A program made the translations under genes and the position numbers. The notes beneath the pieces were generated by a model, which saw only the letters and a program-made list of their open reading frames with translations, did not search any database and was not told where the DNA came from. Shown here piece after piece: positions 60,886 to 64,000 of a stretch of DNA of 64,000 nucleotides. The stretch spans positions 155,435-219,434 of the forward strand of contig DATLJS010000011.1 in NCBI GenBank assembly GCA_035538795.1, given 5' to 3'. The stretch comes from JAJZGK01 sp035538795. GTDB taxonomy: Bacteria; Pseudomonadota; Alphaproteobacteria; Rhodospirillales; Magnetospirillaceae. Numbering within the stretch: position 1 is the stretch's first letter; each line of letters begins with the position of its first letter.

Positions 60886-62913
60886 CTATTGGGCCGCCAG
60901 CAGCTGTTTGCGGTCCTCCACCACTTTGTCGGCGGCTTTTCCGGTCAGATCCTGCAGGTGGTCGAATTTCCACGAGAAGGTGCCCACGCCCATGGTCAGC
61001 GAGCGCAGCTCGATGATCATGTCGGCCATTTCCGCCTGGGGAAGATAGGCCGAGACGACGTCCCAGCCTTTCCAGCCGTCCTTGGCCTCGAAGCCGAGGA
61101 TCTGCCCGCGGCGGGACGAGATGATGCGCTGGGCCTTGGGCGTCGCGTCCGAGGGCACGGCGATCTCCACGGCCAGGATGGGTTCCAGCAGAACCGGGTC
61201 GCATTTCGGCATGCCGTCGGTCATGGCGATGCGGGCGGCGGTTTTGAAGGCCATGTCGGAGCTGTCGACGGGGTGATAGCTGCCGTCGGTCAAGGTGACT
61301 TTGACGTCCACCACTGGAAAGCCCAGCGGGCCTTGGCGGAGAAAGTCTTCGACCCCTTCGCCCACGGCGGGGATGTATTGCTTGGGAACGGTGCCGCCGA
61401 CGATCTTGTCGGCAAAGGCGAAGCCGGCGCCGCGTGGCTGCGGGGCGATGTCGATATGGATGTCGCCGAACTGGCCGTGTCCGCCCGACTGGCGTTTGTG
61501 GCGGCCATGCTCGGAGACGCCTTTGCGGATGGTTTCCTTGTACGGCACCTGCGGGCGTCCGCCGGTGACGGCCAGATTGAAGCGGCTTTTCAGCTTCTCC
61601 AAAGCCACCTGCAGATGGATCTCGCCCTGGCCCCACAGCACCAGTTCGCCGGTGTCGGCGCTTTGCTGAAGGGAGAGCGAGGGGTCTTCCTCGACCAGCT
61701 TGGCCAGGGCGGCGGTCAGCTTGACCTCGTCCTGTTTCTTTTCTGCGTGCACCGACAGGGGGAACAGGGGCGGCAGCGGGGCCGGCCAAGCCGGAGTGTC
61801 GGCGTCCGCCGGGCCGAGCAGGGCGCCGGTGGCCGAGTCCTCCAGCCGTCCGAAGGCGACGATGTCTCCGGGGCCGGCTTTGACGGCTTTGACCAGGGTG
61901 GCGCCCAGGGCGGTGAACAGGCCCGAGGGACGGACGCCGTCGATGGCGGCGCCTTCGGAAAATTCGCCGCGCCAGATGCGGGCATAGCTCAGTTTTCCTG
62001 TATGGGCGGCATGCACGCTTTTGAAAATGCGGGCGATGGGCCCGCCGTCGGGCAGGATGCCGGCCCGCCAGCGGGTGTCGGCGGCGTCGGGAATATCGTG
62101 GCGCAGGGATTTGAGCAGGCGGTTGATGCCATGATCCTGGGCGGCGGAACCGAACAGCACGGGCACGATCAGATCGGCGGCGATGTCGCGGGACAGATTC
62201 GCGAACACCTCGCTGCTGGGCGGCGCGACGTCGGACAGCAGCTCCTCCAGCAGCGTGTCGTTGAGGTCGGCCAGATGTTCCAGCATTTCCTGGCGGGCCG
62301 ATTGTTCGTCCGACAGTTCGGTTTCCGGCAGTTTGATCAGTTCCGACGGCTGGCCTTCGCGGTATTGATAGGCGCGTTCGCTGGCCAGATCGATAAAGCC
62401 GACAATGTCGTCGCCTTTGCGGATGGGCAGCTCGCGCAGCAGCAGCGGCCGGTCGGACACCGCTTGCAGGGCCTCGAAGGTTTCGCGCAGACGGGCCTGG
62501 GCGCTTTCCACCTTGTTGATGAAAATCAGATGGGGAATGGCGTTCTGGTCAAGGAACTTCAGCAGCGGCGCCACCATCACGGCGCGGGCCGGTTCCGGTT
62601 CGACCACCACCACGGCGGCGTCGGCCACCAGAAGGGCGTTGTAGCTGTCTTGCTGGAATTCCACCGAGCCGGGGCAATCCAGGAACGTCCAGCGGTCGTC
62701 GAGATAGGCCGTCTGGGCGATGTTGACCTCGACGCTCATCTGATGCTTGCGGGCTTCCGGCGTGGCGTCGCCCACCGAGGTTCCGGCGGTCACGCCGCCC
62801 TTGCGGGGAACGCTTCCGGTGATCAGCAACAGGCTTTCGAGCAGAGAGGTTTTGCCGCTGGAATAAGGCCCGATCAGGGCGGCGACACGGGGTAACGAGG
62901 ACTTGGCTGTCAT
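60886..62913 (-). CDS. Elongation factor G-like GTPase (FusA2-like)
   Basis: A 675-residue translational GTPase-like protein with all EF-G domains (GTPase, domain II, and III-V with GGRPQVPYKETI and PKAQRIISSRRGQILG). The P loop is GPYSSGKTS (15-23). Two hallmark residues differ from EF-G: DTPGHVDF is DCPGSVEF, so the catalytic His is Ser83, and the NKxD motif is NKVE (133-136). It is a distinct subfamily from canonical EF-G and probably has an accessory role in translation or ribosome rescue. GGAGGGG lies 4-5 bases before the ATG. Confidence 0.9.
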   Translation of the reverse strand: MTAKSSLPRVAALIGPYSSGKTSLLESLLLITGSVPRKGGVTAGTSVGDATPEARKHQMSVEVNIAQTAYLDDRWTFLDCPGSVEFQQDSYNALLVADAAVVVVEPEPARAVMVAPLLKFLDQNAIPHLIFINKVESAQARLRETFEALQAVSDRPLLLRELPIRKGDDIVGFIDLASERAYQYREGQPSELIKLPETELSDEQSARQEMLEHLADLNDTLLEELLSDVAPPSSEVFANLSRDIAADLIVPVLFGSAAQDHGINRLLKSLRHDIPDAADTRWRAGILPDGGPIARIFKSVHAAHTGKLSYARIWRGEFSEGAAIDGVRPSGLFTALGATLVKAVKAGPGDIVAFGRLEDSATGALLGPADADTPAWPAPLPPLFPLSVHAEKKQDEVKLTAALAKLVEEDPSLSLQQSADTGELVLWGQGEIHLQVALEKLKSRFNLAVTGGRPQVPYKETIRKGVSEHGRHKRQSGGHGQFGDIHIDIAPQPRGAGFAFADKIVGGTVPKQYIPAVGEGVEDFLRQGPLGFPVVDVKVTLTDGSYHPVDSSDMAFKTAARIAMTDGMPKCDPVLLEPILAVEIAVPSDATPKAQRIISSRRGQILGFEAKDGWKGWDVVSAYLPQAEMADMIIELRSLTMGVGTFSWKFDHLQDLTGKAADKVVEDRKQLLAAQ

Positions 62914-63163
62914 ACTCCCCTCCTTTATTTGAGGAATATGCTCCGCCTGCCGGTTGCGTCTGGCAAGAGGGAATCGCCATTCGCATTTTGCCGCTCATGC
63001 ATGTGAAGCCGCCGTTGCGCGGCAAGCTGCGTTGCATTCTGCGAAAAGAAATTTGATGAAAATTTAGACGATGGCGGGATTCCGCCATTCCCAGCTTTCG
63101 GCATGGTTGGCATCGCCTTTGCTCTTATTGAAGCACAGGTTCGCAAGAGCGCGAGGGAAAGAG

Positions 63164-63331
63164 ATGAACGGCGAAACCTATGTGTGCTGGCGCTCGGCGA
63201 ATCCGGGTGCAGGTTGGACGATCTATCAGGTGAATTCCGGGGGCGAACGGGCGGCTGTGGCCTGTTTCAAGAACTACCTGGAAGCCGCCCGGACCTTGCG
63301 GTTTCTCCGCCAGGGCGGGCAGCTGATCTGA
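63164..63331 (+). CDS. Hypothetical small protein, 55 residues
   Basis: MNGETYVCWRSANPGAGWTI begins a small soluble protein with no recognised domain. GAGGG lies about 7 bases before the ATG. The last 20 residues (FKNYLEAARTLRFLRQGGQLI) could be a helix. It is divergent from the EF-G-like gene, and an A-rich region follows before the aspartate aminotransferase gene. Confidence 0.5.
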   Translation: MNGETYVCWRSANPGAGWTIYQVNSGGERAAVACFKNYLEAARTLRFLRQGGQLI

Positions 63332-63412
63332 CGATCCGAGACGCTGCGCTCCAAAAAAATAAATAAGACCAATAAAAACGATAAAAACGAACTCCAAGAG
63401 CAAGAAAAACAA

Positions 63413-63441
63413 AAGGGGCCCGAGTGGGCCCCTTCTTTTTT
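63413..63441. terminator. Terminator between the small ORF and the aminotransferase gene
   Basis: Stem AAGGGGCCC / GGGCCCCTT with a 4-base loop; T run CTTTTTT on the plus strand and TTTTGTTTTT on the minus strand. It can terminate in both directions and lies 49 bases after the aminotransferase stop. Confidence 0.88.
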
Positions 63442-63489
63442 ACCGGAACGCGGCGGAGCGGCAGAAGCGCTCCGCCTGTTTCCTTATTC

Positions 63490-64000
63490 TTAGACCAGGC
63501 TGGCGCAGAACTTCTGGATGCGCTGGCAGGCCTTGGTCAAGGCCTCTGTGCTGGTGGCATAGGAAATGCGGAAGTAGGGCGACAGGCCGAAGGCCTCGCC
63601 CTGCACCACGGCCACGCCTTCGGTCTCCAGCAGGTAGGTGACGAAGTCGCTGTCGCTGTTGATCACCTTGCCGTCGGGAGTTTTCTTGCCGATGGTGCCG
63701 GCACAGGACGGATACACATAGAAGGCGCCTTCCGGAACCTTGCAGGTGATGCCCTTGGCTTCGTTCAGCAGCTTGACCACCAGATCGCGGCGGGCCTTGA
63801 ACATTTCGGCGTTCTTCGGGATGAAGTCCTGAGTGCCGTTCAGAGCCTCGACACCGGCGGCCTGGCTGATCGAGCTGGTGTGGGTGGTGCTCTGCGACTG
63901 GATCTTGTTGATGGCGTCGATGATGATCTTCGGGCCGCCGGCATAGCCGACGCGCCAGCCGGTCATGGCATAGGCCTTGGCCAGACCGTTGATGGTCAGG
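63490..64000 (-). CDS. aatA: Aspartate aminotransferase (class I), C-terminal part; 5' end outside window
   Basis: The last 169 residues of a PLP-dependent aminotransferase. The Schiff-base Lys lies in LAKAYAMTGWRVGYAGGP near the right edge, and the substrate Arg in FRISYATS near the C-terminus. The SQSTTHTSSISQAAGVEAL segment fits the alphaproteobacterial aspartate/prephenate aminotransferase type (AatA, class Ib). The first half of the gene lies beyond the window. It catalyses aspartate-glutamate interconversion and possibly arogenate formation. Confidence 0.93.
   Translation of the reverse strand, partial: LTINGLAKAYAMTGWRVGYAGGPKIIIDAINKIQSQSTTHTSSISQAAGVEALNGTQDFIPKNAEMFKARRDLVVKLLNEAKGITCKVPEGAFYVYPSCAGTIGKKTPDGKVINSDSDFVTYLLETEGVAVVQGEAFGLSPYFRISYATSTEALTKACQRIQKFCASLV

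Overview
The window reads as a chromosomal segment of an alphaproteobacterium, most likely a Rhodospirillales member close to Magnetospirillum (inference). The supports are high-GC coding sequence throughout, an alphaproteobacterial-type SOS box (GTTC-N7-GTTC) at dinB, and typical alphaproteobacterial gene orders (pepA-holC, MoxR/DUF58/DUF4159, DUF1285-NUDIX-DUF6111-cca, ArsR/methyltransferase-metF-metH). No CRISPR array, IS element, prophage or rRNA operon was seen. One tRNA gene was found. Coding density is high and most genes are housekeeping.

Layout. 1-5964: cysQ (cut by the left edge), a fused MEMO/AMMECR1 protein and sppA on the minus strand, divergent from the radical SAM gene amrS and a flippase-like membrane protein. 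6046-10780: two tandem M17 leucyl aminopeptidases, holC and a PPi-type phosphofructokinase. 10800-15591: a solute-binding protein, an ABC-F ATPase, a solitary modD, a GNAT acetyltransferase and an XRE regulator. 15662-18298: a quorum-sensing locus (luxR, luxI and a translationally coupled small gene, with a lux-box-like inverted repeat), then a receiver protein lacking all signature residues. 18350-21553: a Na/Pi cotransporter with a Pho-box-like site, dinB with a LexA box, and tRNA-Thr(GGT). 21738-24823: a small protein, dcd, murA and a beta-hydroxyacid dehydrogenase. 24876-32329: an acetate-type sodium symporter with its small subunit, an outer-membrane barrel, a GDT1-type Mn/Ca exporter, ettA, a VOC protein, and mlaC/mlaA.

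32558-40170 is a methionine-cycle run: an ArsR regulator fused to a methyltransferase, metF, metH, a YciI protein, and a cyclic-nucleotide-binding protein with TPR-like repeats. 40177-45021: Xaa-Pro aminopeptidase, two small overlapping ORFs, a SpmA/SpmB fusion, a secreted protein and an EthD protein. 45008-51649: a four-gene minus-strand operon (MoxR ATPase, DUF58, BatA/DUF4159, large membrane vWA-like protein). 51709-55021: DUF1285, NUDIX CoA pyrophosphatase, DUF6111, cca, LOG. 55341-60596: a TonB siderophore receptor with its binding protein, which looks lower in GC than its surroundings, and a hybrid PhnD-like/histidine kinase sensor. 60886-64000: an EF-G-like GTPase without the catalytic His, a 55-residue ORF, and the 3' part of an aspartate aminotransferase gene.

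The best leads are the AmmeMemoRadiSam genes (a conserved system of unknown function, here with a B-A fusion), the luxI-coupled small gene, the pseudo-receiver beside it, the palindromic operator of the methionine operon, and the cNMP/TPR protein at the end of that run.
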